Positions 19,181 to 28,223 of a stretch of 64,000 nt of DNA are shown here, in pieces. Within the stretch, counting starts at the first letter, position 1, and every line of letters begins with the position of its first letter. Origin of the DNA: Anaerococcus obesiensis ph10 (lineage in GTDB: Bacteria > Bacillota > Clostridia > Tissierellales > Peptoniphilaceae). Under the pieces are notes generated by a model. That model did not search any database and was not told where the DNA came from. It saw nothing but the letters and a program-made list of their open reading frames with translations. The stretch covers positions 535,167 through 599,166 of the forward strand of contig NZ_HE978531.1 of NCBI RefSeq assembly GCF_000311745.1. Direction: 5' to 3'. Position numbers and translations under genes: made by a program.

Positions 19181-19582
19181 TTATTTTTCCTCCTTGAATT
19201 GTTTTAAAATCTCCTTTAATTTTTCTGGTACTGGCAAGCCTAAAGCTACGGAGTTTTCCAAAATAGAAAGACCTTCATTTCCTATATAAAAAAAGATGAT
19301 GGCTGTTCTTATCATTGTTCCATCACCTTTAATTAAATTTACATCACATAGGTTTGCTATGCCTACAACTATAAAAATCATAATCTTTTTTGCTATCCCT
19401 TTAAATCCTATGGATGAGGATAGCTTTCTTTCGACCCCTGCTCTTAAAACCCCTGTTAAATAGTCAGCTATTACAAAAGCTAGCAGCGTATAAATAAAAG
19501 CATCTACACTTCCAAGATAAAATCCCAACCATCCTCCGATAGCTGTAAAGCATACTTTTAATATTTCTAAAAACTTATTCAT
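19181..19582 (-). CDS. phage holin (phi29/Cph1 type)
   Basis: A 133-residue membrane protein with three to four hydrophobic segments and the family's LLAFVIADYLTGVLRA and SSSIGFKGIAKKIMIF pieces, followed by a charged C-terminal tail. It matches the toxin-secretion/phage-lysis holin family. It forms membrane holes that release the endolysin encoded immediately downstream. Confidence 0.9.
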   Translation of the reverse strand: MNKFLEILKVCFTAIGGWLGFYLGSVDAFIYTLLAFVIADYLTGVLRAGVERKLSSSIGFKGIAKKIMIFIVVGIANLCDVNLIKGDGTMIRTAIIFFYIGNEGLSILENSVALGLPVPEKLKEILKQFKEEK

Positions 19583-19583
19583 T

Positions 19584-20960
19584 TTATTCCTCCTCTGTTA
19601 ATGTATAAGTTATTTTCATTGTCTTATCTGCCGTTTTTAATATTGGACTTGATAAGTTATTAATTGTTCCAAGATACGGAGTGTGCAAATATAAATTCTT
19701 ATAGAGATTTCCCCTAAAAGACCCATATCCTACCCTAAACGGCCCTAATTCAATTGATGGAGTCATCATGTCATAAAAAGTTGCATTGCTCGTTTGAATG
19801 ATATTATCGTCTCCATCAATCACAAACTTATATCCCAGTATATAGTCACCCCATTCATAAATTCCTAAACTTGTACTTTCTCCAGATGTGTATTTCATTT
19901 CAAAATCAACGGCTATTTCTGAAACATCAACTGGATTATTTGCATTAATTTTATAGATTTTATTGCAGTCAGTATCAGGGACATATAGATATCCATTCTT
20001 TAGCAAGCTATAACCATTTTTATAGGCACTATTAGAACTTGATGGGTATGATCCAATTCTATAGAGTCTAATATTATTTAATTTCCAATGATCTATCGTA
20101 TAGCTATAATCATCCTTTTTTATCTTTATCCTGTTTAAGTCAGTATAATTATTTTCAAGATTTCTTATGAAGCCATAGTAATAGCCATCTTTGCCATCAA
20201 AAAACCCCGATTCGTACCAGTCATACGTTCCAATATTTTTATAAAAGTCCTCTATAGAGATTGTCGTCTTTTCTAAATTTTTAGGAGCATTTTTAAAGAT
20301 TGGATCATTTAATCCAAGACTGGTTAATGGTTCTTGTATTTTTAATATTTCTAATGTTTTGTTTTCCAATGGCCAAACAGAAGTAATTGTATTATGGAGA
20401 GCATCAGCTTCTACCATACCTACGTAAACTTTCAAAATTTCATTATCTATGGATGTATAGGTGTAATTTAACCTTAAGCAAGACTGCCTACCATAAGCAT
20501 CTCCATAAAAATATCTCCCCCCTTTATAATGAGTTAGTGCAAGAGCAGATATTCTTCCATTGGCTTGCGATGTTGAAAAATCCCAAACAAATTTATATCC
20601 GTTTTCTATAGGAGTAGATTCAGTTAAATTGGCAGAGCCTCTTTTTGGTGTATCTGTTGAATTAACATCATTCGATGCATATCCAATTATCTTATTATTT
20701 GCAGGTGCTATATATTTATTTGCATCTTCATCGAGAGGAGCCTCAAATAATAAAATGCCGCCATAACACTTATTTGCTATTGGGAATATTTCTTCCTTGT
20801 ATTCCTCTGCATTGGTTTTATATATCGGATACATAAGCCCTGATGGATTGAGCCTTAATAAATCTGGGACTGCATTAGTTATTAAGTTTTCATCTTCATA
20901 TATCTCCTTCCTATTTGTCCTCACATCAGTTAGTTCAATGACTGATTTACCCTTGAGCAT
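19584..20960 (-). CDS. putative tail fibre or receptor-binding minor structural protein
   Basis: A 458-residue protein between the tail hub gene and the holin, the usual place for fibre or baseplate proteins. It starts with a short block resembling other Firmicutes phage minor structural proteins (SVIELTDVRTNRKEIYEDEN, ITNAVPDLL) and later has aromatic and Gly-rich beta-type segments (HYKGGRYFYGDAYGR). I recognise no enzyme motif. It overlaps the preceding gene by 14 bases, so it is translated with it. Confidence 0.6.
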   Translation of the reverse strand: MLKGKSVIELTDVRTNRKEIYEDENLITNAVPDLLRLNPSGLMYPIYKTNAEEYKEEIFPIANKCYGGILLFEAPLDEDANKYIAPANNKIIGYASNDVNSTDTPKRGSANLTESTPIENGYKFVWDFSTSQANGRISALALTHYKGGRYFYGDAYGRQSCLRLNYTYTSIDNEILKVYVGMVEADALHNTITSVWPLENKTLEILKIQEPLTSLGLNDPIFKNAPKNLEKTTISIEDFYKNIGTYDWYESGFFDGKDGYYYGFIRNLENNYTDLNRIKIKKDDYSYTIDHWKLNNIRLYRIGSYPSSSNSAYKNGYSLLKNGYLYVPDTDCNKIYKINANNPVDVSEIAVDFEMKYTSGESTSLGIYEWGDYILGYKFVIDGDDNIIQTSNATFYDMMTPSIELGPFRVGYGSFRGNLYKNLYLHTPYLGTINNLSSPILKTADKTMKITYTLTEEE

Positions 20961-22821
20961 TTTCTTCTTCCTCCTTATCTTTAAATTCTGTAGTTATTTC
21001 TTCTTTATATTTTCCAAGCACCAATCCTTGATATTTAAATCTTCCTACCTTTTCATTAAATACTAGTGGCCTTGGGACTTGTCTTTCTACTTTGTAGTCT
21101 GCTTTAAGTTTCCTAAGAAGAAATGAATGGCTAAGTTCTATCTTCTTCCAGGATTCATCAATCTTAAGCTTTCCATCCCAAGCCTCTGTAGAACCTAGAG
21201 ATTGACCAGAGATAGCTGCGATAGCATTATCTTTTCCAATCATTGCTTGACCAGACTCAAGTCGTATTAAAACTGAAAAATTGTTCATTGTCTTTTCCTG
21301 AAGTTTAGTTAGTGGATAAAAAAGATTTAGAATATGGTCACCGCTTAGGTAGGTTTCCTTTGGAATGTGATGTTCTATTTTCGTATCATTGAAAACATAA
21401 GTAATAACTATCCTTGTTGGTATTTCTATATTTTCACTAAAGTCTAATTCCTCTACTTCTTCTTTTTCTTCAAACTTTGGAGGATCATAGGATTTTCCTT
21501 CGCTATTTAAAACCTCTACTTGTTTCTTAACCTTTCTTGATATCTTTCTAGTTTTTTCTTCAGTGTCACAAATTATATTTAACAAAATAGATGCATTAAA
21601 AATTGCCTCCGTTTCTTTATTGGAGGCAAATTCTATACGAATTATTGGTGTATCTGTTGTTGAAAGATTGAAAGCAGAATAATTCGAATAGGAATGAACG
21701 ACTAATTTTTCAGATTCAATCTGATTTAACAGTCCTGCTATATTCTTATCATTCTTGCTTTTAGCCCTAGATAAGTATGGGTTCTTCCCTACACCAAGAA
21801 TTCTATGTTTTCCATTTATCTTGTATTCTATATCAGTGATAAGCCCTTCAATCTTTTCTTCTTCGTAAGAAATAGCTATCCTATCTCCTACATCAAGACT
21901 GGGGTCCCCTATAGTTACCATATCAAAGGGTGTGTGGTGAATCTTACAAATTTCAGTAAGAAGAGCCTCACACATTCTTTTTCTTTTTTCTGGAAGTCCT
22001 AATTGCATAAGTGGATTTATCCCAAGATTCATAGTTAGTCCATCGTCATTTTCTAAAGAGTAGTATTCAGCTATTTTAGTTTTTGCATTTGTTGAGTTGA
22101 TGGCTGTATATCTTGTCTTAAAATCTGATATTGATGAAGAAAATCTTTCTCTTGTTTTAATTTCAGTTGATATGTTTCCTGCATACTTTCTTAAAATTAA
22201 TTTTCCATCACGACTAATCCCAGCAAAAGCGCCAAGGGTAGATGCTATATAGTGAATAAAGTCTCTGTAGGTTTCTATATCATGGTCTTGATAAATTGCC
22301 AAAACTTCCTCTCCATTTACAAAAGCTTTCACCTCATCTTCTGTCATACCTAGTTCCACCTTACACTTCTCACATGAAAGACTTAGTAATTCAAAGGCTG
22401 TGCCAAAGGTATCTGTAACTGGGAAGTTCTTATCAAATCTAAGCATATAGTCATATCCTTTTAGTTCTAAAATTTTCTTAGACCTATTTGCCTCAGTGAC
22501 ATCAAAGATGCCCATTGGTATGGTTTCTATCTTTTTGCTTTCTAGTTCTTGATGATAAAAAAGTTCTAGCTTTGAATCCTCTAGAGAATACCTATCTATA
22601 TTTGAAAAAAGACTGATTCCAAATTCTCCAGCATAAACTGTACCTATTTCAAGTTCAGAAGATCCAGAACATGAACGATGAATGTATCCAGACCCTTTAA
22701 GAATATCTTTATTGGTAAAGGGAATAGTAGTTTCGTCTTTTAAGATGATATTTCCCGTCCAGTAAAATTTACGAGAATTCTTTTTTATAACTGTTTTATA
22801 TTCATTGCTTGTTGGATACAT
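20947..22821 (-). CDS. phage tail hub / tail-associated (Tal-like) protein
   Basis: A 624-residue protein following the Dit-like gene, the position of the baseplate hub. The first 380 residues resemble gp27/Tal-type hub domains (GSGYIHRSCSGSSELEIGTV, then GDRIAISYEEEKIEGLI). ATG 22821 is preferred because GGAGG lies seven bases upstream and the start overlaps the previous stop by one base (TAATG); a start 33 bases earlier lacks support. A coiled, charged part follows at about 410-450. Confidence 0.72.
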   Translation of the reverse strand: MYPTSNEYKTVIKKNSRKFYWTGNIILKDETTIPFTNKDILKGSGYIHRSCSGSSELEIGTVYAGEFGISLFSNIDRYSLEDSKLELFYHQELESKKIETIPMGIFDVTEANRSKKILELKGYDYMLRFDKNFPVTDTFGTAFELLSLSCEKCKVELGMTEDEVKAFVNGEEVLAIYQDHDIETYRDFIHYIASTLGAFAGISRDGKLILRKYAGNISTEIKTRERFSSSISDFKTRYTAINSTNAKTKIAEYYSLENDDGLTMNLGINPLMQLGLPEKRKRMCEALLTEICKIHHTPFDMVTIGDPSLDVGDRIAISYEEEKIEGLITDIEYKINGKHRILGVGKNPYLSRAKSKNDKNIAGLLNQIESEKLVVHSYSNYSAFNLSTTDTPIIRIEFASNKETEAIFNASILLNIICDTEEKTRKISRKVKKQVEVLNSEGKSYDPPKFEEKEEVEELDFSENIEIPTRIVITYVFNDTKIEHHIPKETYLSGDHILNLFYPLTKLQEKTMNNFSVLIRLESGQAMIGKDNAIAAISGQSLGSTEAWDGKLKIDESWKKIELSHSFLLRKLKADYKVERQVPRPLVFNEKVGRFKYQGLVLGKYKEEITTEFKDKEEEENAQG

Positions 22822-23183
22822 TAGTATTCCTCCAAAGAAATAGATACTTCCCACAATCCTTTATAAGAAGTATCTTTTATTAATTTGACTTGAAACTTGT
22901 CTATATACATTAGTGTCTCTTTTAGTTCTAACGTTTCTGTATCTAAGTATTTAACTTTAAGATTAGAATTGTTAGCAAAACTACTCAATATCTTCACAAG
23001 CTTAGGGCTACAAGAAAAACTTACAGAAATACTTGCTACTTTGTTTCTTACAATATCTCTCTGAATAGTACCTGCCTCTGTCTCGCCTCCAGTATCTGCC
23101 TCTATATCTCTAAACTCCAAATCATAAGAATTTGGTAGAGGTAGGTCTACTCCTTCAATAATTACATATGACTGATGTTTCAT
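22821..23183 (-). CDS. small distal-tail protein
   Basis: A 120-residue protein between tape measure and hub genes, the place of distal tail (Dit) proteins, although shorter than most. It resembles a family of small Firmicutes phage tail proteins (IIEGVDLPLPNSYDLEFRDI, then KVKYLDTETLE, and an ending in SLEEY). Function is inferred from order. Confidence 0.6.
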   Translation of the reverse strand: MKHQSYVIIEGVDLPLPNSYDLEFRDIEADTGGETEAGTIQRDIVRNKVASISVSFSCSPKLVKILSSFANNSNLKVKYLDTETLELKETLMYIDKFQVKLIKDTSYKGLWEVSISLEEY

Positions 23184-23246
23184 TATACGACTACACCTCC
23201 ATTCACTGCGTCGCTTTGCTCCTTGTTCATGGGGTGAGACTGCATC

Positions 23247-23284
23247 TGACCTACCAACAAAATCATAGATTTTGGGTTAGGTCA
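23247..23284. repeat. imperfect inverted repeat between tape measure and distal tail genes
   Basis: The 100-base gap between the tape measure stop and the next gene holds outer TGACCT/AGGTCA arms and inner AAAATC/GATTTT arms with a small internal loop. There is no T run, so it is more likely an mRNA processing or stability hairpin, or an insertion scar, than a terminator. Confidence 0.4.
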
Positions 23285-26200
23285 TTATCTACCTCCACAT
23301 CTTAAATTCTTACGCATAGATGCATTGACAATAACTTCATCAAGGAGAGTCCCTCCAAGATAAACTGGTATAACTATATCTCCAGTATTTTCAGATTTTA
23401 AATTGATATTTGCAAGTGCATCGGATATTTGTCTTCCTATGTCAATGCCATTTATAGCTGATTCTTTATCATGTACACCTATACCAACAGCTGATATGCT
23501 TGGGCTTAAAACCATATCACTTGCGACATTTTTCATTGAAGATTGTACTAATCTTCTGCTCTTTTCAATTCCTTTTGATAAACCTTCCATAAAGTCTGGC
23601 ATCCAAGATTCATAATCAGTTAAAGGTCCAACATCTGGAACAGAGAAGTGCAAGTAAGACCTAATAGTTGATGCCACATTCGATACAGCCGATGTAACAT
23701 TGCTAATTGCACTTCTAATCCCTCTAGCAATTCCGTTAATCATATCGGCTCCCCATGTATAAGCTTGGGATGCCAAATTCTTAATGTGATTAACTGCATT
23801 ATTAAATCCATTTCTAATAGTGGACTGAATATTTGACATGGTCGATGAAATGCTTGATCTCATAGAATTAAATGCTGATGATACTGCTGACTTTGTAGTA
23901 TTCACTGCAGATGAAATAGTCGACTTTATGGAGTTCCAAGCAGATGAAACAAAGGACTTAATGTTATTCATTGTTGATGACATAAAGGTCTTTATCCCGT
24001 TCCAGACTGATTCAAGGACTGTCTTAATAGAAGTCAAGATAGTCTCAATTGTAGTTTTTATGTTTGTCCAGGAGGTAGAAATAAATTCTCCAATAGCAGT
24101 AATAACTGTTGTTAAAAACTCTTTTAGTCCATTCCAAATAGTCTCTACTTTTACTTTGATCGCATCAAGAAGTGTTGAAATTAAAGTCTTGATACCTTCC
24201 CAAGTAGTTTTTATAAACTCTCCAACTGCTGTAAATACTTCTGTAGTTGTAGTTGAAATAGCTGTCCATATATTGGTAAAGGTAGTTTGAATTCCCGTCC
24301 AGAGGCTCGTAAAAAATTCTCCTAAACTTTGCCATAGACTCTTTGCTCCCTCAATAAAGGTATTCCAAGATTCAGTTAGAAAAGTTGTTATAGATGTCCA
24401 GATACTGTTCCATCCTTCAGAAAGTCCATTCCATAGGTTGGCAAAGAAGTCCTTGATGCCTTTCCAAGTAGTCTTCACTCCTTCAATAAATCCAGACCAA
24501 AATTCTGATAGAAAACTTGTAATATCAGTCCAAGTGCTTGTCCAAGATTCTGATATTCCTTGCCAGAGGTTTACGAAGAATTCTTTTATTCCATTCCAAA
24601 TGGCAACAGTTGATTCCTTAATAGTTTCCCATATGGAGATGACCCCTTCTCTAAACCAGTCGCACTTCTTCCATAAAAGAACAAGACCAGCTATTACTGC
24701 ACCAATAGCAATAGGAACAATCCCAATGGCTGATACTACTGCAGTGATTGCTGGTATAAGTGTACCTGTAAAGATTCCAACTATCTTAGTTATTCCTCCT
24801 ACTATTAGAGGACCTTTGGTCATAATAGTTCCAATTGACCAGATAAGTTTTCCTACAATCATAAGTACAGGTCCAAGAGCAGCTATAAAAAGACCGATAC
24901 CTGCAATAATGCCTTTTACTGGTCCTGGAAGTGCATTAAGTCCATTTACCAGTTTTGTTAATATATCTACTGCTTTTCTAACAGCAGGCATTAAAAGTTC
25001 TCCAAAGGATATGGCTAATTCTTCTAAGGCAGATTGTAGGATCTTTAATTGACCAGCTAAGTTATCCTGCATAGTAGCAGCCATTTTTTCTGCTGTTCCA
25101 TCTGCGTTATAAATGGCATCACTCAAACTGTTATAGTCTTTTTCACTGGCATTTATAATTGCCAACATTCCAGACATGGCATTTTTACCAAATATCATGG
25201 ATGCTGCTTGTGCTTTTTGAGTTCCATCTAAATTAGCAAAGGCTACTCTAAAGGTACTTAATGTCTCATCAAGTGAAAGACCCTGTACATCTTCAATAGA
25301 TAAGCCCAACATGGACATTCCATTAATAACTTCTTTAGTTGGTGATGCGAGTCTTGTTAGTCCAGACCTTAAAGCTGTCCCTGCTTGTGAACCTTTTATT
25401 CCTGCGTTAGCCATTAAACCTATAGCTACTGCTGTATCTTCAACTGAATATCCAAGGGTCCCAGCAATAGGTGCAGCATATTTAAAGGTTTCACCCATTA
25501 ATGAAACATTGGTGTTTGCATTAGATGATGCAGCAGCGAGAACATCAGCAAAGTGAGAAGAGTCTTCTGCTTTTAGACCAAAGGCTGTAAGGGCATCTGT
25601 GACAATATCTGAAGTAGTAGCTAAGTCCTCACCACTAGCTGCAGCGAGGTTCATGACTCCTTCAATACCACTAATCATATCTTTACTTTTCCAACCAGCC
25701 ATAGCCATGTAGTTCATAGCCTCTGCCGCTTCAGATGCTGAGAACTTTGTCTTGGCTCCCATTTCACGAGCCTTTTCCCTCAGAGCATCAAAGTCAGACC
25801 CTGTTGCACCAGATACTGCTTTTACCTTTGACATGCCAGAGTCAAAATCTGATGCAGTCTTTACTGCCGCTACCCCAAGACCTGCTACTGCAAGAGATAC
25901 TGGCATCATTTTTCTTCCCACGTTTTCTATATTTTGCCCTGTGTTTTGCCATTTTTCTCCAGTAATAGCTATGTTTTGAAGAGTTTGATTAGTAGTTGCC
26001 CCTTGCCTTTCTAGAGATTTAAGGGCTTGTTCTGTTTCAATAATCTCTCGTTTAAGGGCATCATATTGTTCTTGTGAAATTTTACCCTCTGCAAGAGCCT
26101 GTTCAGCTTGTTTTTGTGCCTCTTTTAATGATGTTAGTTTATTTTTTGTTTCTTCTAAGGTCTGTCCTAATAGCTTATGCTTTTGTGAGATAAGTTCTGT

Positions 26201-26350
26201 ATTTCCAGGGTCAAGTTTAAGAAGTTTGTTAACATCACGAAGTTCAGACTGAGTATGTTTAATCTCAGTATTAACTTGTTTTAGTGCAGTCTGTAATTTG
26301 GTAGTATCTCCACCAATCTCAACAGTTATCCCTTTTATTCTATTTGCCAA
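23285..26350 (-). CDS. phage tail tape measure protein
   Basis: A 1021-residue tape measure protein that sets tail length. The N-terminus has a long coiled coil with the common start IKGITVEIGGDTTKLQ. The TP901 core follows (AVKTASDFDSGMSKVKAVSG, AAEAMNYMAMAGWK, DVLAAASSNANTNVSLMGE). Hydrophobic segments at about 465-560 and a run of Trp-containing repeats of roughly 35-40 residues (LWQGISESW, LWNGLSEGW, IWNGLKEF, VWNGIKTF) come next, and SVPDVGPLTDYESWMPDF lies near the end. By the usual relation of about 1.5 angstrom per residue the tail would be roughly 150 nm long. Confidence 0.93.
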   Translation of the reverse strand: MANRIKGITVEIGGDTTKLQTALKQVNTEIKHTQSELRDVNKLLKLDPGNTELISQKHKLLGQTLEETKNKLTSLKEAQKQAEQALAEGKISQEQYDALKREIIETEQALKSLERQGATTNQTLQNIAITGEKWQNTGQNIENVGRKMMPVSLAVAGLGVAAVKTASDFDSGMSKVKAVSGATGSDFDALREKAREMGAKTKFSASEAAEAMNYMAMAGWKSKDMISGIEGVMNLAAASGEDLATTSDIVTDALTAFGLKAEDSSHFADVLAAASSNANTNVSLMGETFKYAAPIAGTLGYSVEDTAVAIGLMANAGIKGSQAGTALRSGLTRLASPTKEVINGMSMLGLSIEDVQGLSLDETLSTFRVAFANLDGTQKAQAASMIFGKNAMSGMLAIINASEKDYNSLSDAIYNADGTAEKMAATMQDNLAGQLKILQSALEELAISFGELLMPAVRKAVDILTKLVNGLNALPGPVKGIIAGIGLFIAALGPVLMIVGKLIWSIGTIMTKGPLIVGGITKIVGIFTGTLIPAITAVVSAIGIVPIAIGAVIAGLVLLWKKCDWFREGVISIWETIKESTVAIWNGIKEFFVNLWQGISESWTSTWTDITSFLSEFWSGFIEGVKTTWKGIKDFFANLWNGLSEGWNSIWTSITTFLTESWNTFIEGAKSLWQSLGEFFTSLWTGIQTTFTNIWTAISTTTTEVFTAVGEFIKTTWEGIKTLISTLLDAIKVKVETIWNGLKEFLTTVITAIGEFISTSWTNIKTTIETILTSIKTVLESVWNGIKTFMSSTMNNIKSFVSSAWNSIKSTISSAVNTTKSAVSSAFNSMRSSISSTMSNIQSTIRNGFNNAVNHIKNLASQAYTWGADMINGIARGIRSAISNVTSAVSNVASTIRSYLHFSVPDVGPLTDYESWMPDFMEGLSKGIEKSRRLVQSSMKNVASDMVLSPSISAVGIGVHDKESAINGIDIGRQISDALANINLKSENTGDIVIPVYLGGTLLDEVIVNASMRKNLRCGGR

Positions 26351-26392
26351 TACCTCACCTCCTCTTTAGGGATATATTTATCAGTGTTTTTA

Positions 26393-26440
26393 TTGATGTT
26401 TTTATCAATTTTTGCTATACTTATCTTGAGGTGATAAGTA
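26393..26440 (+). promoter_or_regulatory. promoter and operator of the Phd/RelE module
   Basis: TTGATG, 17 bases and TATACT form a sigma-A type promoter reading against the phage late operon. Just downstream a perfect 7-bp inverted repeat, ACTTATC-ttgaggt-GATAAGT (26420-26440), covers the ribosome binding site and reaches the first base of the antitoxin ATG, a fitting autoregulation site. Confidence 0.65.
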
Positions 26441-26763
26441 TGAATTTTGTAAAAGAATTATCCAACAAGACTGTATCCATTTCTGAATTTAATCGAGGCC
26501 TAGCTGGACGTATTTTCGATGATGTCAAAGTGAACGGTTCTAAGGTCGTATTAAAGAACAACACTCCTGAGTGCATTCTTGTTTCCCCTGATGAATATAC
26601 GAAACTCATTGATGAGCTCGAAGATGCAAGAGATCTTATGCTTGCCAATACAAGGATGTCATCAATGGATAAATCCGATTTAATTTCTCAAGATGAATTT
26701 GAAGAAGCCTTTCATATCGATTTAAATGAAGTCTCTCCTCTTGATGAGGACGAAATCGAATGA
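26440..26763 (+). CDS. Phd/YefM-family antitoxin
   Basis: A 107-residue antitoxin. The N-terminal half has the Phd/YefM DNA-binding fold (ISEFNRGLAGRIFDDVK, VVLKNNTPECILVSPDEY) and the acidic C-terminus is the toxin-binding tail. The ATG at 26440 is preceded by GAGGTGATAAGT; an earlier in-frame ATG at 26344 has no such site and would overlap the tape measure start. It overlaps the toxin by four bases. Confidence 0.85.
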   Translation: MNFVKELSNKTVSISEFNRGLAGRIFDDVKVNGSKVVLKNNTPECILVSPDEYTKLIDELEDARDLMLANTRMSSMDKSDLISQDEFEEAFHIDLNEVSPLDEDEIE

Positions 26764-27089
26764 ACTATAAACTATCCTTTATAAAAGAAGCCATCCAAGA
26801 CTATAAGTCCTTAGATGGATCTCAAAGAAAAATTGTCGATAAAGCACTTAAGAGGATCTTAATAAATCCTCTTCCTAATACCGAAGGTGGGTATGGCAAG
26901 CCTCTTTCTAACCTTTCTGATTCTAAGCTTGCTGGTCTTATGAAAATTAAACTTAAGAGTTCAGGTCTTAGGATCGTTTATAAATTGGAAAAATCAGATG
27001 ACGAAGTTCTTGTCATTATTATCGGTGCAAGAGCGGAATCCAAAGTCTATAAAGATGCTGAAAAAAGAGTAGCTAAGCTTGAAGATTAA
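26760..27089 (+). CDS. RelE/ParE-superfamily toxin
   Basis: A 109-residue toxin with the RelE/YoeB-type order of elements: KLSFIKEAIQDYKSLDGSQR, LINPLPNTEGGYGKPL, LAGLMKIKLKSSGLRIVYKL and VLVIIIGARAE. The basic face and the conserved R in LRIVY agree with an mRNA interferase. It follows its antitoxin with an ATGA overlap. Its last four bases overlap the end of the frameshifted tail chaperone gene on the other strand. Confidence 0.83.
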   Translation: MNYKLSFIKEAIQDYKSLDGSQRKIVDKALKRILINPLPNTEGGYGKPLSNLSDSKLAGLMKIKLKSSGLRIVYKLEKSDDEVLVIIIGARAESKVYKDAEKRVAKLED

Positions 27090-27624
27090 AACTTATCATA
27101 ATCTTCTTGCATAGCTACTTCTTTGTATTTATAGTCGTCATTATTCTTTTCTGTGAACATATCATTTACAAGTCCAATCGTTAGTAGAGATAAATCAGAA
27201 ACAGAAAGACCAAGTTCCACTGCCCTTAGTAAAAACAAGGGTGTAGTCATTGGTCTTTCTGTTGGTCTTACTTTTTTTTAGGAACTTCTTCCGATTTTAT
27301 ATTAAGTCCCCACAACTCAATTAGCTGAGGTAGAATTTGGTAAATTGAAAAGGTTGAGAAATTATCCAGCCATTCTTCTGGACTATCAGGAACAGATTTA
27401 TCTCCATGCTTTGCCATTACATAGGCTATATTTTCAAATAGTTCTAATGAGCCTATATCAAGATTAGATTTATCTTCATCATTTTTCTTCATGGATTTTT
27501 CAAGTTCCATTAAGTCTTTGAAGATATCTCTTCCAAATTTAAGTCTATAGATTCTTGGGATAGCTGCTGATGCACGGAAAACAACTTCTTTCCCATCGAT
27601 TTGAATTTTCTTGGTTAGTGCCAT
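27086..27624 (-). CDS. tail assembly chaperone, long frameshift product (gpGT-like)
   Basis: A -1 slip at A-AAA-AAG (27277-27271) lets ribosomes leave the gpG-like frame just before its stop and continue for about 62 codons to 27086, giving a product of about 179 residues. The second part reads VRPTERPMTTPLFLLRAVEL, then LSLLTIGLVNDMFTEKNN, and ends QEDYDKF, which is typical of the T domain in siphoviral chaperones. It would bind the tape measure protein during tail assembly. The two products come from one gene, as in lambda G/GT. Confidence 0.85.
27268..27624 (-). CDS. tail assembly chaperone, short product (gpG-like)
   Basis: A 118-residue protein in the position of gpG, between major tail protein and tape measure. 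It starts MALTKKIQIDGKEVVFRASA and ends EEVPKKK just before the stop. The Lys codons at its end form the slippery site of the long product. A GGAGGTAAATAAAT type site precedes the ATG. Confidence 0.88.
   Translation of the reverse strand: MALTKKIQIDGKEVVFRASAAIPRIYRLKFGRDIFKDLMELEKSMKKNDEDKSNLDIGSLELFENIAYVMAKHGDKSVPDSPEEWLDNFSTFSIYQILPQLIELWGLNIKSEEVPKKK
27271..27277 (-). promoter_or_regulatory. programmed -1 ribosomal frameshift site
   Basis: The minus strand reads A AAA AAG in the zero frame of the gpG-like gene, immediately before TAA. Slippage to AAA AAA opens a 62-codon frame with a conserved chaperone sequence. The heptamer fits the X XXY YYZ rule, and its location is that found in lambda-like tail operons. 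Confidence 0.85.
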
Positions 27625-27626
27625 AT

Positions 27627-28223
27627 TTATTTACCTCCAACACTTGCTCTTGAAGGTGTTACTGTAGTTTCTGTTGGCATATAGACTGACTTGTACCAAC
27701 CATCATAAGTTTCCTTCGTAGTCTCTTCACCTGTTCTAGCCTTTACATTTCCATTTGGAAGTGGTCTTGCTTGAATAGATAAGGTTTCTGGTTGAACTTC
27801 TCTTGATTCCTCGTTGGTTTCTCCTTCAAGGGTAGGTCTTGCTGCTGAGCAGTTATACATGACATGACGGATTTTCTTTTGGTCTCCATCAAACTCAAAA
27901 AGAAGTGCGAAGTTCGCAGTTTCAGAATTTGAAGATTCAATAAGAACTTTATTTGAATCTGATTTTTCCATTAAAACATCCGTCCTAAAAGATTCTGGAA
28001 TAAGAGCTATTTCCAAATCTCCATCATATCCCATATTGTTTGAAATAGTGTAGTATTCAATTCCATCTGCATAAAAGCTTTCAGGCTCTCCATTAGGATC
28101 TAATGAAATCGAAACAGCACCAGGCATTGGTACTGGTGTCTTATATTTAATAACGCCCTCTTCGGTTTTATCAAAGAGAGCGTAGTGTACGTTACAAATA
28201 TTAAATTTAACTTTATTAGCCAT
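27627..28223 (-). CDS. major tail protein (phi13 family)
   Basis: A 198-residue tail tube protein similar to the phi13-type major tail proteins of Firmicutes siphoviruses (VKFNICNVHYAL, PGAVSISLDPNGE, GYDGDLEIALIPESF, RHVMYNCSAARP). It polymerises into the tail tube. It lies just before the chaperone gene, as expected. Confidence 0.88.
   Translation of the reverse strand: MANKVKFNICNVHYALFDKTEEGVIKYKTPVPMPGAVSISLDPNGEPESFYADGIEYYTISNNMGYDGDLEIALIPESFRTDVLMEKSDSNKVLIESSNSETANFALLFEFDGDQKKIRHVMYNCSAARPTLEGETNEESREVQPETLSIQARPLPNGNVKARTGEETTKETYDGWYKSVYMPTETTVTPSRASVGGK

Noticed and set aside
23838-24650. Repeated units that could suggest a CRISPR array
   Set aside because: They are Trp-containing protein repeats of the tape measure gene with variable spacing, not identical repeats with unique spacers. 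No cas genes are present.
23838-25052. Long open frames on the plus strand inside the tape measure gene
   Set aside because: They are antisense shadows of a repetitive coding sequence; they have no ribosome binding sites and give low-complexity products.
26344-26439. N-terminal extension of the Phd-type antitoxin
   Set aside because: The added 32 residues would cover the promoter and operator, and only ATG 26440 has a ribosome binding site.
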